Shown piece by piece: positions 1 to 7,102 of a stretch of DNA of 12,001 nt. A model generated the notes under the pieces. The model made no database searches. It worked only from the letters and a program-made list of their open reading frames with translations, and had not been told where the DNA came from. The DNA is from Acidobacteriota bacterium. GTDB lineage: Bacteria; Acidobacteriota; Vicinamibacteria; Vicinamibacterales; UBA8438. A program made the translations under genes and the position numbers. The stretch is from the NCBI GenBank assembly GCA_011523485.1, contig WTGR01000593.1:1-12001 (forward strand), in the 5' to 3' direction. The stretch's first letter is position 1. Each line of letters opens with the position of its first letter.

Positions 1-2
1 GC

Positions 3-329
3 CTGGCTCTCGACAACTTCGACGTCACCGCGAAGTGGCGCCTGCGGGAGAACGGAATCCCGCTGGACACGCGCGGCGACTACTACGACGGCACCCCGGT
101 AACGTCACCGGGCGAGCTGGTCGACGCGCTGCTGGCGCGGCCGATCCCACTGGTGCGCACCTTTACCGAGAACCTGCTGGCGTTCGCCACCGGCCGGCGG
201 GTCGAGCACTTCGATCAGCCGACCGTGCGCGCCATCGCGCGGTCCGCCGAGAATGACGACTACCGGATGGCTTCGTTCATCATGGGCGTTGTGAGAAGCG
301 ACGCGTTCCAGCGCAAGCGGGGCGACTGA
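3..329 (+). CDS. DUF1592-family protein, C-terminal DUF1585 domain (5' end outside window)
   Basis: This is the last 108 codons of a gene that starts upstream of the window, ending in TGA at 327-329. The visible part reads LALDNFDVTAKWR, then LLARPIPLVRTFTENLLAFATGRR and a tail of the type MASFIMGVVRSDAFQRK. This is the pattern of the DUF1585 domain that closes the large DUF1587/DUF1592/DUF1595/DUF1588/DUF1585 proteins of Planctomycetota and Acidobacteriota. In full length those proteins are usually exported and often carry a c-type cytochrome domain at the N-terminus, which cannot be seen here. A DUF1552 gene follows after 72 bases on the same strand, the standard partner of this family, so the two are probably co-transcribed. 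Biochemical role unknown. The family call is firm; function is not inferred. Confidence 0.85.
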   Translation: MALDNFDVTAKWRLRENGIPLDTRGDYYDGTPVTSPGELVDALLARPIPLVRTFTENLLAFATGRRVEHFDQPTVRAIARSAENDDYRMASFIMGVVRSDAFQRKRGD

Positions 330-401
330 GCGCTTCGGCGTCTGCGCCGCGGAAGGGTGCACACAGACGACGCTGACCTGGGACCGGGCAGAGGAGAGAC
401 C

Positions 402-1814
402 ATGTCGTTCATCACCGGAAAGCACCTGCCTCGCCGGACGTTCCTGCGCGGAATGGGAGCCACCGTGGCGCTGCCGTTCCTCGACGCGATGACCCCGGCG
501 GGCCGGCTCGGCCGCACCGTCGCGGCGGCCACGGCGGACGTGACGCGCCTGGTCTGCATCGAGGAGGTCCACGGCCTGCCCGGCTGCAACGAGTGGGGGG
601 CAACGCAGCACCTGTTCGCGCCGGCGACGGTGGGAGCCGACTTCGAGTTGCTGCCCGACAACGCGCTGAAGTCGCTCGAACCGTTCCGCGATTATCTGAC
701 CATCGTCAGCAATACGGACGTGCGGATGGCCGAGGCGTTCAGCCCGCCGGAGATCGGCGGCGACCATTTCCGGTCGTCCGCGGTCTTCCTGACGCAGTCG
801 CACCCGAAGCAGACGCAGGGCTCGGACCTGTGGGTGGGCACGTCGCTCGATCAGCTCTACGCGCGCCGGTTCGGCCAGTCGACGCCGATGCCGTCGATGC
901 AGTTGTGCATCGAGAACCTCGATCAGGCGGGCGGCTGCACCTACAACTACTCGTGCGCCTACACCGACTCCATAAGCTGGTCGTCGCCGAGCGAGCCGCT
1001 GCCGATGATCCGCGACCCGCGCGTGGCGTTCGAGATGCTGTTCGGCGCGGGCGGCACCCCCGAGGAGCGGGCCGAGCGGCGGGCGACGCGGCGCAGCATC
1101 CTCGACTGGATCCTCAACGACGTGGCCGAGGTCCGCAAGGAGCTCGGCACGGTGGACCGGCGCCGGATGGACCGCTACCTCGACGACGTCCGCGAGGTCG
1201 AGCGCCGCATCCAGATGGTCGAGGGCCGCAACGACGGCGGCGAGACGCGGGAGCTGCCCGACGCCCCGCGCGGCGTGCCCGACTCGTTCACCGAGCACAT
1301 GCAGCTCATGTTCGATCTCCAGGTGCTGGCCATGGAGACGGACATGACGCGGGTGATCTCGTTCAAGACCGGCCGCGACGCTCAGAACCGCGTGTTCCCC
1401 GAGAGCGGCACCAACCGCCCGTTCCATCCGTCCTCGCACCACGGGAACAACGAAGAGCGGATCATGGTCTTCAACCAGATCTGCCAGTACCGCGTCGGCC
1501 AGCTCCCGTACTTCATCGAGAAGATGCGGGACACCATGGAGGGGGACGCGTCGCTGCTCGACAAGACGGCGATCATCTGGGGCTCGCCGATGGCCGACGC
1601 CAACATCCACAACCACCGGCGCTGCCCGCTCGTCCTGCTCGGCGGGGCCAACGGGCACCTCACCGGCAACCTGCACCTGAAGGCGGCGGACGGCACGCCG
1701 ATGGCGAACGCCATGCTGACGCTGATGCAGTCGCTGGGGTTGGAAATGGATCAGTTCGGCGACAGCAACGGAACGTTCGCGCTGAATGCGCCGGTCGCCG
1801 CGGACGCCATCTGA
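402..1814 (+). CDS. DUF1552 family protein, Tat-exported
   Basis: A 470-residue protein of unknown biochemical function. The start is ATG 402: GAGGAG at 391-396 lies five bases upstream, and an in-frame GTG at 357 would only add a non-conserved extension. The N-terminus holds a twin-arginine-type motif, RRTFLRG at residues 11-17, followed by a hydrophobic stretch (ATVALPFLDAM), so export in folded form through the Tat system is likely. The body follows the DUF1552 pattern. Near the C-terminus it has IIWGSPMADANIHNHRRCP, then LVLLGGANGHLTGNLHL, and finally TPMANAMLTLMQSLGLE followed by FGDSNG, all typical of the family. Length is near the family norm. It lies between a DUF1592-type gene and an exported ankyrin gene, a run I associate with Acidobacteriota, so it probably works outside the cytoplasm with those neighbours. 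No catalytic residues can be named with confidence. Confidence 0.9.
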   Translation: MSFITGKHLPRRTFLRGMGATVALPFLDAMTPAGRLGRTVAAATADVTRLVCIEEVHGLPGCNEWGATQHLFAPATVGADFELLPDNALKSLEPFRDYLTIVSNTDVRMAEAFSPPEIGGDHFRSSAVFLTQSHPKQTQGSDLWVGTSLDQLYARRFGQSTPMPSMQLCIENLDQAGGCTYNYSCAYTDSISWSSPSEPLPMIRDPRVAFEMLFGAGGTPEERAERRATRRSILDWILNDVAEVRKELGTVDRRRMDRYLDDVREVERRIQMVEGRNDGGETRELPDAPRGVPDSFTEHMQLMFDLQVLAMETDMTRVISFKTGRDAQNRVFPESGTNRPFHPSSHHGNNEERIMVFNQICQYRVGQLPYFIEKMRDTMEGDASLLDKTAIIWGSPMADANIHNHRRCPLVLLGGANGHLTGNLHLKAADGTPMANAMLTLMQSLGLEMDQFGDSNGTFALNAPVAADAI

Positions 1815-1882
1815 GCCAAGGGGTCCGCGTCGGCGGGATGATTGCTCGTGCGGACGACGGCTGTCCTGGCAGCCACACGGGA

Positions 1883-1891
1883 AGGAAGGGG
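1883..1891 (+). promoter_or_regulatory. Shine-Dalgarno site selecting a GTG start
   Basis: The purine run AGGAAGGGG lies just before GTG 1895; its AGGA core is eight bases from the codon. The alternative in-frame ATG at 1838 has only a weak GGCGGG next to it. It would also place a long polar segment ahead of the hydrophobic signal sequence. This site therefore favours the GTG as the start of the ankyrin gene. Confidence 0.6.
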
Positions 1892-1894
1892 CCG

Positions 1895-3763
1895 GTGCAC
1901 CTGATACCGACGTCGAGTCGTGCGGGCATTGCGGTTGCCGCTCTGTTCATCGCGGGGGCAGGGAGTGTCGTCCTTGGCGCCGCGTTCTCGGCCGCGCCCA
2001 TGGCCACGCCGGTGGCCGACGCGGCGCGCTCGGGCGACCTTCAGGCAGTCCTGTCCCTGCTCGTCCAGGGGGAGGACGCCAACGCCGCCCACGGCGACGG
2101 CATGTCGGCGCTGCACTGGTCTGCGGAGCGCGGCGACGCGAAGATGGCCGAGGCGCTGATTCACGCCGGCGCCACGGTGGACGCGGTTACCCGCATCGGT
2201 CACTACACCCCGCTGCACGTGGCGAGCACCGCGGGCCGGGCCGCTGTTGTCAAGCTGCTCGTCGCGTCGGGCGCGAACCCGTTGGCGGCGACGAGCACGG
2301 GTGGCGTGACCGCATTGCACCTGGCCGCCGCGTCCGGCAGTGTCGCCGCGATCGCTGCCCTGCTCGACCACGGGGCCGAAGTCGATGCGCGGGAGAAGGC
2401 GTGGGGCCAGACGCCGCTGATGTTCGCGGCGGCGCGTGACCGCATCGACGCCATTCGCACGTTGCTGGCGCGCGGGGCCGATCCCGACGTTGCCTCGAAG
2501 ACCGTGGACCTCGTCGCCGACCGCCGGCTGGCCGACGAGGCCCAGCGGCGCCAGCGGAGCGTGATGGAGGCCTTCGAGGCAGGTGACGTCCGGGCGACAC
2601 CGAGCCAGATTCAGGCGGCCGTATCGGCGGGGCGCGAGCGCTACCTGTCCGGGGAGATCCCGGAGCCGGAGGAGAATCCCGACGCGCGGCCGCCGGCGAT
2701 CGAGACGCAGGGCGGGCTGACGGCGCTACTGCACTCCGTGCGGCAGGGGTACGCCGACGCAACGGCGGCGCTGTTGGACGGTGGGGCCGACATCGACCGG
2801 GTCTCGGCGGGCGACGGTACGAGCCCGCTGCTGATGGCCACGATCAACGCGCAGTTCGATCTCGCCCTGATGCTGATCGAGCGCGGCGCCGATCCGAACA
2901 TCGGGTCGAGCCTCAACGGGGTGACGCCGCTGTGGGCCACGGTCAACGCCGAATGGCAGCCGCGCACGCGGTTCCCCCAGCCGCAGCAGCACGGCTTCCA
3001 GCAGGCGACCTACCTGGACGTCATGCTGGCGCTGCTCGACGCGGGAGCCGATCCTGACGCCCGGCTGACGCGCCATCCCTGGTACATGGTCTACAGCGGG
3101 TGCGGCAACCGCAACTGCGGCCTCGTGGATACGGAGGGCGCCACGGCCTTCTGGCGCGCCGCCTACGCGACCGATCTGCCGGCGATGCGCCTGCTCGTGG
3201 AGCACGGCGCGGACCCGCACATCCCGACGAAGGCGCCGCCGCCGCGCCGCGCCCGGGGCGGCACGACGGCGCAGAACGAAGAGGGACCGGATCCGTTCGC
3301 GTCGCTGCCGGCCGCGCCGGGCCTGTGGGTGGCCACCGACCTGACGACGATGGGTCCCGATCCGTCCGGGCTGCCGCCGTACAAGGCGGGCGATCCGGGC
3401 GTCTATCCGATCCACGCCGCCTCCGGGGTGGGCTACGGGGAGGGCTTCGCCGGCAACGCCCACCGGCACGCGCCGGACGCGTGGCTGGCCACGGTCGAGT
3501 ACCTGGTCGAGCTGGGCGCAGACGTCAACCAGCGTGATCACAACGGCTACAACGCCATCCACCATGCCGCGGCGCGCGGCGACGACGAGCTCATCCTCTA
3601 CCTCGTCGAGCGCGGTGGCGACGTCACCGCCGTCAGCCGCCGCGGCCAGACGACGGCCGACATGGCCAACGGGCCGGTGCAGCGCGTCTCGCCGATTCCG
3701 GAGACGGTGGCGTTGCTCGAGCGGCTCGGCTCGAAGAACAACCACAACTGCGTGTCGTGCTGA
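1895..3763 (+). CDS. Exported ankyrin repeat protein with C-terminal CxxC
   Basis: A 622-residue protein read from GTG 1895 (alternative ATG 1838). Residues 10-34 are a hydrophobic segment ending in small residues, consistent with a Sec signal peptide, so the protein should be periplasmic or surface exposed. About eleven ankyrin repeats follow in two groups. Roughly residues 40-205 hold five canonical repeats such as TPLHVASTAGRAAVVKLLVASGAN. Roughly 270-590 hold six more, some interrupted by insertions. The linker at about 203-270 is charged. One insertion carries two cysteines (SGCGNRNCGL, encoded near 3098-3125) just before a repeat with the unusual wording ATAFWRAAYATD. Another is rich in Gly, Pro and Tyr (encoded about 3320-3480). 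The protein ends in NNHNCVSC. Ankyrin repeats bind proteins, so a scaffold or partner-binding role beside the DUF1552 and DUF1592 proteins is an inference. The family identity is clear, the function is not. Confidence 0.88.
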   Translation: MHLIPTSSRAGIAVAALFIAGAGSVVLGAAFSAAPMATPVADAARSGDLQAVLSLLVQGEDANAAHGDGMSALHWSAERGDAKMAEALIHAGATVDAVTRIGHYTPLHVASTAGRAAVVKLLVASGANPLAATSTGGVTALHLAAASGSVAAIAALLDHGAEVDAREKAWGQTPLMFAAARDRIDAIRTLLARGADPDVASKTVDLVADRRLADEAQRRQRSVMEAFEAGDVRATPSQIQAAVSAGRERYLSGEIPEPEENPDARPPAIETQGGLTALLHSVRQGYADATAALLDGGADIDRVSAGDGTSPLLMATINAQFDLALMLIERGADPNIGSSLNGVTPLWATVNAEWQPRTRFPQPQQHGFQQATYLDVMLALLDAGADPDARLTRHPWYMVYSGCGNRNCGLVDTEGATAFWRAAYATDLPAMRLLVEHGADPHIPTKAPPPRRARGGTTAQNEEGPDPFASLPAAPGLWVATDLTTMGPDPSGLPPYKAGDPGVYPIHAASGVGYGEGFAGNAHRHAPDAWLATVEYLVELGADVNQRDHNGYNAIHHAAARGDDELILYLVERGGDVTAVSRRGQTTADMANGPVQRVSPIPETVALLERLGSKNNHNCVSC

Positions 3764-3874
3764 GGTCGCCCCTGTACGGAGGGCGAAAGGGTCGAGGTCG
3801 TGTCGTTTCTGCGGCACGAGTGCTCAGGACGCACCGGCGGGTGATGCGTGTCACCGTCACGGCGTCACTTTCTT

Positions 3875-3898
3875 CGACGACCGTGCTCTTGGTCGTCG
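3875..3898. terminator. Hairpin between convergent genes, possible bidirectional terminator
   Basis: CGACGACC at 3875-3882 and GGTCGTCG at 3891-3898 form a perfect eight-base-pair stem with an eight-base loop. It lies in the 144-base gap between the 3' ends of the ankyrin gene (plus) and the ATPase gene (minus, stop at 3908), where a terminator is expected for both. Neither side has a long T tract, so it is not a textbook intrinsic terminator. A weaker five-pair stem (3767-3771 with 3781-3785) lies closer to the ankyrin stop. Confidence 0.45.
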
Positions 3899-3907
3899 CA
3901 GACCCGG

Positions 3908-5506
3908 CTACATTCCCCACACGGCGATCGTCCGCCCGTTGACGTCTTCATTGCGGCGAAAGATCTTCTCTTCCCACGCTTTGCCTTCGGAGCGGTCGAA
4001 GACCACCAGATGGCCCTCGCCGGCCGCGCACCGGTCCACGTAGGCTGCCGTCTGGACGAGCCCGTCCGCGATGGTGTGCTCCAGGCTCTTGTGCAGCACC
4101 TTGCACTCGATCACGATCCGGTCGGCCGCGTCCGGCGGTCCGTTGGCGCTCTGTCGGGGCCAGACGACGAGCAGGTCCGTACGGCCCCGGCCGAGGCCGT
4201 ACTCGCGTTCGATGCGGCCGCCGCTGTTGACGATGCGCTGCAGAAACGCCTGCAGCAGCAACTGCGGACCGGCCTCGCGGTAGTCGAAGCGTTCCACCCA
4301 GTGCTCCGAGTGTTCCCGGAAGAACGCCTGGAAGGCGGCCAGCAGCTTGTCCACGTCGAGCCGGTTGTCGGCGTCCACGTACCAGGCGGCGTCCTGGTTC
4401 AGCGTCGCCTGGACGGCGTAGGTGAGCTCGCGCGGCACGACCTCTGCGTAGATTGGATTGGCGACGCGCGGCGGGTCCTCGCGGGCGATGAGTCCGAGGT
4501 CGCGGACGTACTCCAGGTCCCGGCTCGACGACCGGTTCTCGCCGGCGCCGCTCAGCAGCGGTTCGATGACGCGTCGCACGCGGTCTTCCTGCAGCTTGTC
4601 GGCGAGCTGGTCCAGATGGACCTGCCGGCTCCGGATCAGGTGTTCCCGCGCGTCGAGGATGTCGTCGAACTCGATCACGCGCGAGCGGTCGCGCCCGGCC
4701 TTGTTGTCGAAGCAGGCCCGGCGGCAGAGGGCGTTGACCAGCCACGGCTGGCCGCAGGTGTTCGCCCACACCGCCTCGACCGCGGTTGCGGAGAACGGCT
4801 GTCCGGTCTCGGCGGTGTGCTGGGCGAGCAGCGCCCGCAGCTCGGCTTCGGTGAAGTCGCCGAGACGCAGCGATTCCGCCCGGACGTTGAAGGCGCTGCC
4901 GCCGGCGATGATGGCGTTCTCCGCGCTCGAGCGGATCCGGTAGTCGCGCACGTCGCGGATGCCGCACAGCATCACGCTTTGCGGGTAGTTGCGGGGGCGG
5001 TTCGGATAGCCGGCGCGGAGCTGCCGGAGTACGGCCAGCAACGTGTCGCCGATGAGCGTGTCGATCTCGTCGATCAGCAGCACCAGCGGCCTGGAGTCGG
5101 CCTCCGCCCAGCGGCCGAGGGTTTCCTGCAACGCCTCGTGCGGGCCGGTATCCGCCAGCGCCTCGCGCCAGATGGCCTGCAGGTGCCGTGCCTGCAGGGT
5201 GATGCGCTCCTGGCGGGCGAGGGCGGCGAGGATGGCCTGCATCGCTGCGCCGACGTTCTCGCGCGCCGACTGGGCGGTTTCCACGTTGACGTAGATGCAA
5301 CGGAAGTCACCCTCCGCGCCGCTGTTGAGCAGGTCGCGCAGCGCCAGCAGGGTGGAGGTCTTCCCGGTCTGTCGCGGTGCATGCAGCACGAAGTACCGTT
5401 CGTCCCGGATCAGTCCCAGAATCTTGTCGAGTTCCACGCGCTCCAGCGGCGGGATGCAGTAGTGCCTGTCGGCGACTACCGGACCTTCCGTGTTGAACTT
5501 CCGCAT
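3908..5506 (-). CDS. AAA_35-like ATPase fused to a PD-(D/E)XK nuclease-like domain
   Basis: A 532-residue protein starting at ATG 5506; the open frame continues far upstream but only as antisense to the next gene. The N-terminus FNTEGPV...HYCIPPLERVEL followed by YFVLHAPRQTGKTS matches the AAA-like (AAA_35) ATPases. APRQTGKTS at residues 43-51 is the Walker A motif and LVLLIDEID at 141-149 is the Walker B motif. A helical segment follows, with a winged-helix-like arrangement possible around 270-350. The C-terminus carries a PD-(D/E)XK-type signature: D444 in GRTDLLVVW, then E467 and K469 in IVIECKV, followed by a helix with QTAAYVDR. ATP-driven, nucleic-acid-directed activity is therefore plausible, perhaps in genome defence or mobile-element biology, but no partner gene shows this. 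It lacks a good Shine-Dalgarno site, and TATCGT five bases upstream suggests a leaderless transcript. Domain calls are firmer than any role. Confidence 0.85.
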   Translation of the reverse strand: MRKFNTEGPVVADRHYCIPPLERVELDKILGLIRDERYFVLHAPRQTGKTSTLLALRDLLNSGAEGDFRCIYVNVETAQSARENVGAAMQAILAALARQERITLQARHLQAIWREALADTGPHEALQETLGRWAEADSRPLVLLIDEIDTLIGDTLLAVLRQLRAGYPNRPRNYPQSVMLCGIRDVRDYRIRSSAENAIIAGGSAFNVRAESLRLGDFTEAELRALLAQHTAETGQPFSATAVEAVWANTCGQPWLVNALCRRACFDNKAGRDRSRVIEFDDILDAREHLIRSRQVHLDQLADKLQEDRVRRVIEPLLSGAGENRSSSRDLEYVRDLGLIAREDPPRVANPIYAEVVPRELTYAVQATLNQDAAWYVDADNRLDVDKLLAAFQAFFREHSEHWVERFDYREAGPQLLLQAFLQRIVNSGGRIEREYGLGRGRTDLLVVWPRQSANGPPDAADRIVIECKVLHKSLEHTIADGLVQTAAYVDRCAAGEGHLVVFDRSEGKAWEEKIFRRNEDVNGRTIAVWGM

Positions 5507-5511
5507 CCCTG

Positions 5512-5517
5512 ACGATA
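5512..5517 (-). promoter_or_regulatory. -10-like hexamer for leaderless ATPase transcript
   Basis: On the minus strand TATCGT (a TANNNT-type element) is followed by only five bases and then ATG 5506. No useful ribosome site lies between them and no clear -35 box was found. Transcription would begin at or within a base of the start codon. The call rests on position and on the local AT-richness in otherwise GC-rich DNA. Confidence 0.35.
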
Positions 5518-5676
5518 ACGCAACCCGCTTTCGGTCCCTGTCGCCGCATGGAGTCGCAGGACCGTGGGCGGTGCGGACAGCGTCGCCCAGGAGCTCTACC
5601 GCGGCGGCCGGTGTCCCCCGGCGCATGGGAGGGCCGAGCCGACCGAGACCGATCGAGGCAACTGCGCCGGTATTCG

Positions 5677-5685
5677 TGTGATACT
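5677..5685 (+). promoter_or_regulatory. Extended -10-like element for the secreted two-half protein gene
   Basis: TGTGATACT reads as TG plus one base plus GATACT (4 of 6 to TATAAT), seven bases before ATG 5693. This would start the mRNA at about 5692. No recognisable -35 box is present. The 186-base region 5507-5692 is a divergent promoter region between the ATPase gene and this gene; I see nothing else in it. Confidence 0.35.
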
Positions 5686-5692
5686 TGGCGGC

Positions 5693-6463
5693 ATGCGGCG
5701 AGGACCGATTCGAGCGGGCGCTTGGGGGTACTGGGTAGTTCCGGCGGTCCTGCTGGCCGGCGTCATCTCCGGACCGGTTTCGGCGCAGGAGACGCCGCCC
5801 TGGATCGAAATGACCATCGTCGGGGTCGATCCCGGCCGCGTGGACGAGTTCCTGGCCGCGCAGCGCGAGCTTTCGGCACTCGACCGGGACGCCGGGGTGC
5901 CCTGGCGCAACGTCAGCCGCACCGCCGTCTTCGGCGACACCTACCGGTTCATCGTCATGAGCCCGCTCGACAACTTCGCGCGCTTCGATCGCCCAGCCGA
6001 CGCCGAGCCCGCGCGCGCCGCCGTCATCAGCCGCATCCGGCGCGCCATCACCAGCCGCACCACCTACGCGTTGCGCACCACGCCGGGAATCGACAACCCG
6101 CTCCCGGACGGCACGGCGCCGTCGTTGACGATCGTCCAGGTGGTCTCGGTCGCCGCCGGCCGCGAGCAGGAATACCTGCGCGTGATGGCGGAGGACGTGC
6201 TGCCGCACTTCGAGGAAGCGGAGATGCACCACAGTTCCGGCGCCCTCACCTTCGGCGGCGAGAGCGGCTACGTCCACTTCTTCCACGTCGACAGCTTCGC
6301 CGCGCTCGACCAGGGGTCGCCGCTGGCCCGCGCCCTCGGTGCGCAGGGAGCGCAGGAGGTCTTGGGGAAGCTGTCCGGTGTCGTGCACCGGACCGAGCAG
6401 TGGATCGTGCGGTACCTGCCCGACGCCAGCCTGCGGCCGGAGGTCGAGGCGGAAGATCCCTAG
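5693..6463 (+). CDS. Secreted protein of unknown function with two similar halves
   Basis: A 256-residue protein with no family I recognise. ATG 5693 is chosen over in-frame starts up to 5564 because it puts a signal peptide at the N-terminus: basic MRRGPIR, hydrophobic VVPAVLLAGVI, and a likely cleavage after VSA at residue 31, before QETPPW. The mature part has two segments of similar pattern. Residues about 36-100 run from IEMTIVGVDPGRVDEFL to YRFIVMSPLDNFARFD. Residues about 143-207 run from LTIVQVVSVAAGREQEYL to YVHFFHVDSFAALD. Each looks like strand, helix, strand, strand, helix, so I infer a duplicated ferredoxin-like, dimeric alpha-beta-barrel-type fold. No catalytic motif is evident. 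The gene has no good Shine-Dalgarno site. It is followed after 102 bases by a GyrI-like gene on the same strand. Confidence 0.75.
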   Translation: MRRGPIRAGAWGYWVVPAVLLAGVISGPVSAQETPPWIEMTIVGVDPGRVDEFLAAQRELSALDRDAGVPWRNVSRTAVFGDTYRFIVMSPLDNFARFDRPADAEPARAAVISRIRRAITSRTTYALRTTPGIDNPLPDGTAPSLTIVQVVSVAAGREQEYLRVMAEDVLPHFEEAEMHHSSGALTFGGESGYVHFFHVDSFAALDQGSPLARALGAQGAQEVLGKLSGVVHRTEQWIVRYLPDASLRPEVEAEDP

Positions 6464-6492
6464 CGGACGCGTGATCGACCGCGCAGCGTCCG
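6464..6492. terminator. Hairpin directly after the stop codon, possible terminator
   Basis: CGGACGC at 6464-6470 and GCGTCCG at 6486-6492 form a perfect seven-base-pair stem with a fifteen-base loop. It begins on the base after the TAG stop at 6461-6463. There is no T tract, so it may be a weak terminator or an mRNA-protecting hairpin between the two plus-strand genes. Confidence 0.35.
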
Positions 6493-6520
6493 AGTCGAGC
6501 GGTCGCCGTGCGTGCCGCGA

Positions 6521-6540
6521 GCCGGAGCCGGCCGTGGAAG
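6521..6540 (+). repeat. 20-base repeat, copy 1 (upstream of the GyrI-like gene)
   Basis: This 20-base sequence recurs in the same orientation at 7127-7146 with a single difference (19 of 20). It contains GCCGGAGCCGGC, which can fold as a five-pair stem with a two-base loop. The two copies flank the GyrI-like gene, the second lying inside the end of the lipoprotein gene. It may be a small interspersed palindromic repeat or chance in GC-rich DNA. Confidence 0.3.
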
Positions 6541-6565
6541 AGCGGAGAAACAGGAGAACGGATCG

Positions 6566-7027
6566 ATGAAGCTGGAGTTCGGGACGAAGCAACTCGACGC
6601 ACAGCCCATTCTGGGCATCCGGTCGACGACCGGCATGGACAAGCTGGCGCAGACGATGGGACCGCTGTTCGGAGAGGTGCACGGGTACATCCTGCAGAAC
6701 GGGCAGAAGCCGGCCGGGATGCCGCTCGCGATCTACCACTCGATGGAGGGCGGCGCCGTCGACGTCGAGTGCGCGATTCCCGTTGCCGCGCAGCTGGCCG
6801 GCACCGACCGCATCAAGGCCTGCGAGCTTCCCGCCGGGACCGCGGCGACCGTGACCCACAGGGGGCCGTACGACAGTCTTGGGCAAACCTGGAGCGCACT
6901 GACGGAGTGGATGAAGTCGCAGGGTCTCGATGCCGCGGGAGCACCCTGGGAGGTCTACGTCACCGACCCCGGCGCGGAGCCGGACCAGTCGAAGTGGCGC
7001 ACCGACATCTTCTTTCCGGTGCGTTGA
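6566..7027 (+). CDS. Stand-alone GyrI-like (AraC effector-binding-type) protein
   Basis: A 153-residue protein. The start is ATG 6566, with AGGAG at 6552-6556 nine bases upstream; the open frame back to 6512 is not supported. The sequence is a single GyrI-like domain. Its diagnostic part is THRGPYDSLGQTWSALTEWM, followed by PWEVYVTDP with the family's conserved Glu in EVY, and an ending KWRTDIFFPV. No DNA-binding domain is attached, so it is not an AraC or MerR regulator by itself. GyrI-like domains bind small molecules in a cleft formed by two SHS2 repeats. Stand-alone members may act as ligand sinks, gyrase-modulating proteins or, in characterised natural-product cases, as hydrolases of cyclopropane-containing compounds. 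Which of these applies cannot be told here. No signal peptide is seen, so it should be cytoplasmic. It may be co-transcribed with the secreted-protein gene upstream. Confidence 0.85.
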   Translation: MKLEFGTKQLDAQPILGIRSTTGMDKLAQTMGPLFGEVHGYILQNGQKPAGMPLAIYHSMEGGAVDVECAIPVAAQLAGTDRIKACELPAGTAATVTHRGPYDSLGQTWSALTEWMKSQGLDAAGAPWEVYVTDPGAEPDQSKWRTDIFFPVR

Positions 7028-7053
7028 GGACGTCGCTGCGCACCGGCGTTCAT

Positions 7054-7071
7054 CCGCTGCCCGCGGAGCGG
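7054..7071. terminator. Weak hairpin in the convergent gap
   Basis: CCGCT at 7054-7058 and AGCGG at 7067-7071 form a five-pair stem with an eight-base loop. It lies in the 75-base gap between the 3' ends of the GyrI-like gene and the lipoprotein gene. The position suits a shared terminator, but the stem is short and lacks a T tract. Confidence 0.25.
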
Positions 7072-7102
7072 TCGCCGCCGCGCTTCGACGAGGATTGCGC
7101 CG

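Noticed and set aside
105..1676. A 523-codon minus-strand open frame opposite the DUF1552 gene
   Set aside because: Its composition is the typical antisense of GC-rich coding DNA, with no motifs, and it overlaps a well-supported gene entirely.
1859..1874. A small hairpin (GGCTG / CAGCC) between the DUF1552 and ankyrin genes
   Set aside because: Five pairs with a six-base loop are expected by chance in this composition, and nothing else suggests regulation there.
593..1894. A long upstream extension of the ankyrin frame through the DUF1552 gene
   Set aside because: The extension reads as Arg/Pro/Gly-rich out-of-frame sequence over a confident gene. The hydrophobic signal and ribosome site at 1895 mark the true beginning.
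3848..5512. A 554-codon plus-strand open frame opposite the ATPase gene
   Set aside because: The opposite strand carries clear Walker A, Walker B and nuclease motifs; this frame has none.
5507..6886. An upstream extension of the ATPase frame on the minus strand
   Set aside because: It is antisense to the secreted and GyrI-like genes and lacks family similarity, while the conserved FNTEGPV N-terminus begins at the ATG at 5506.
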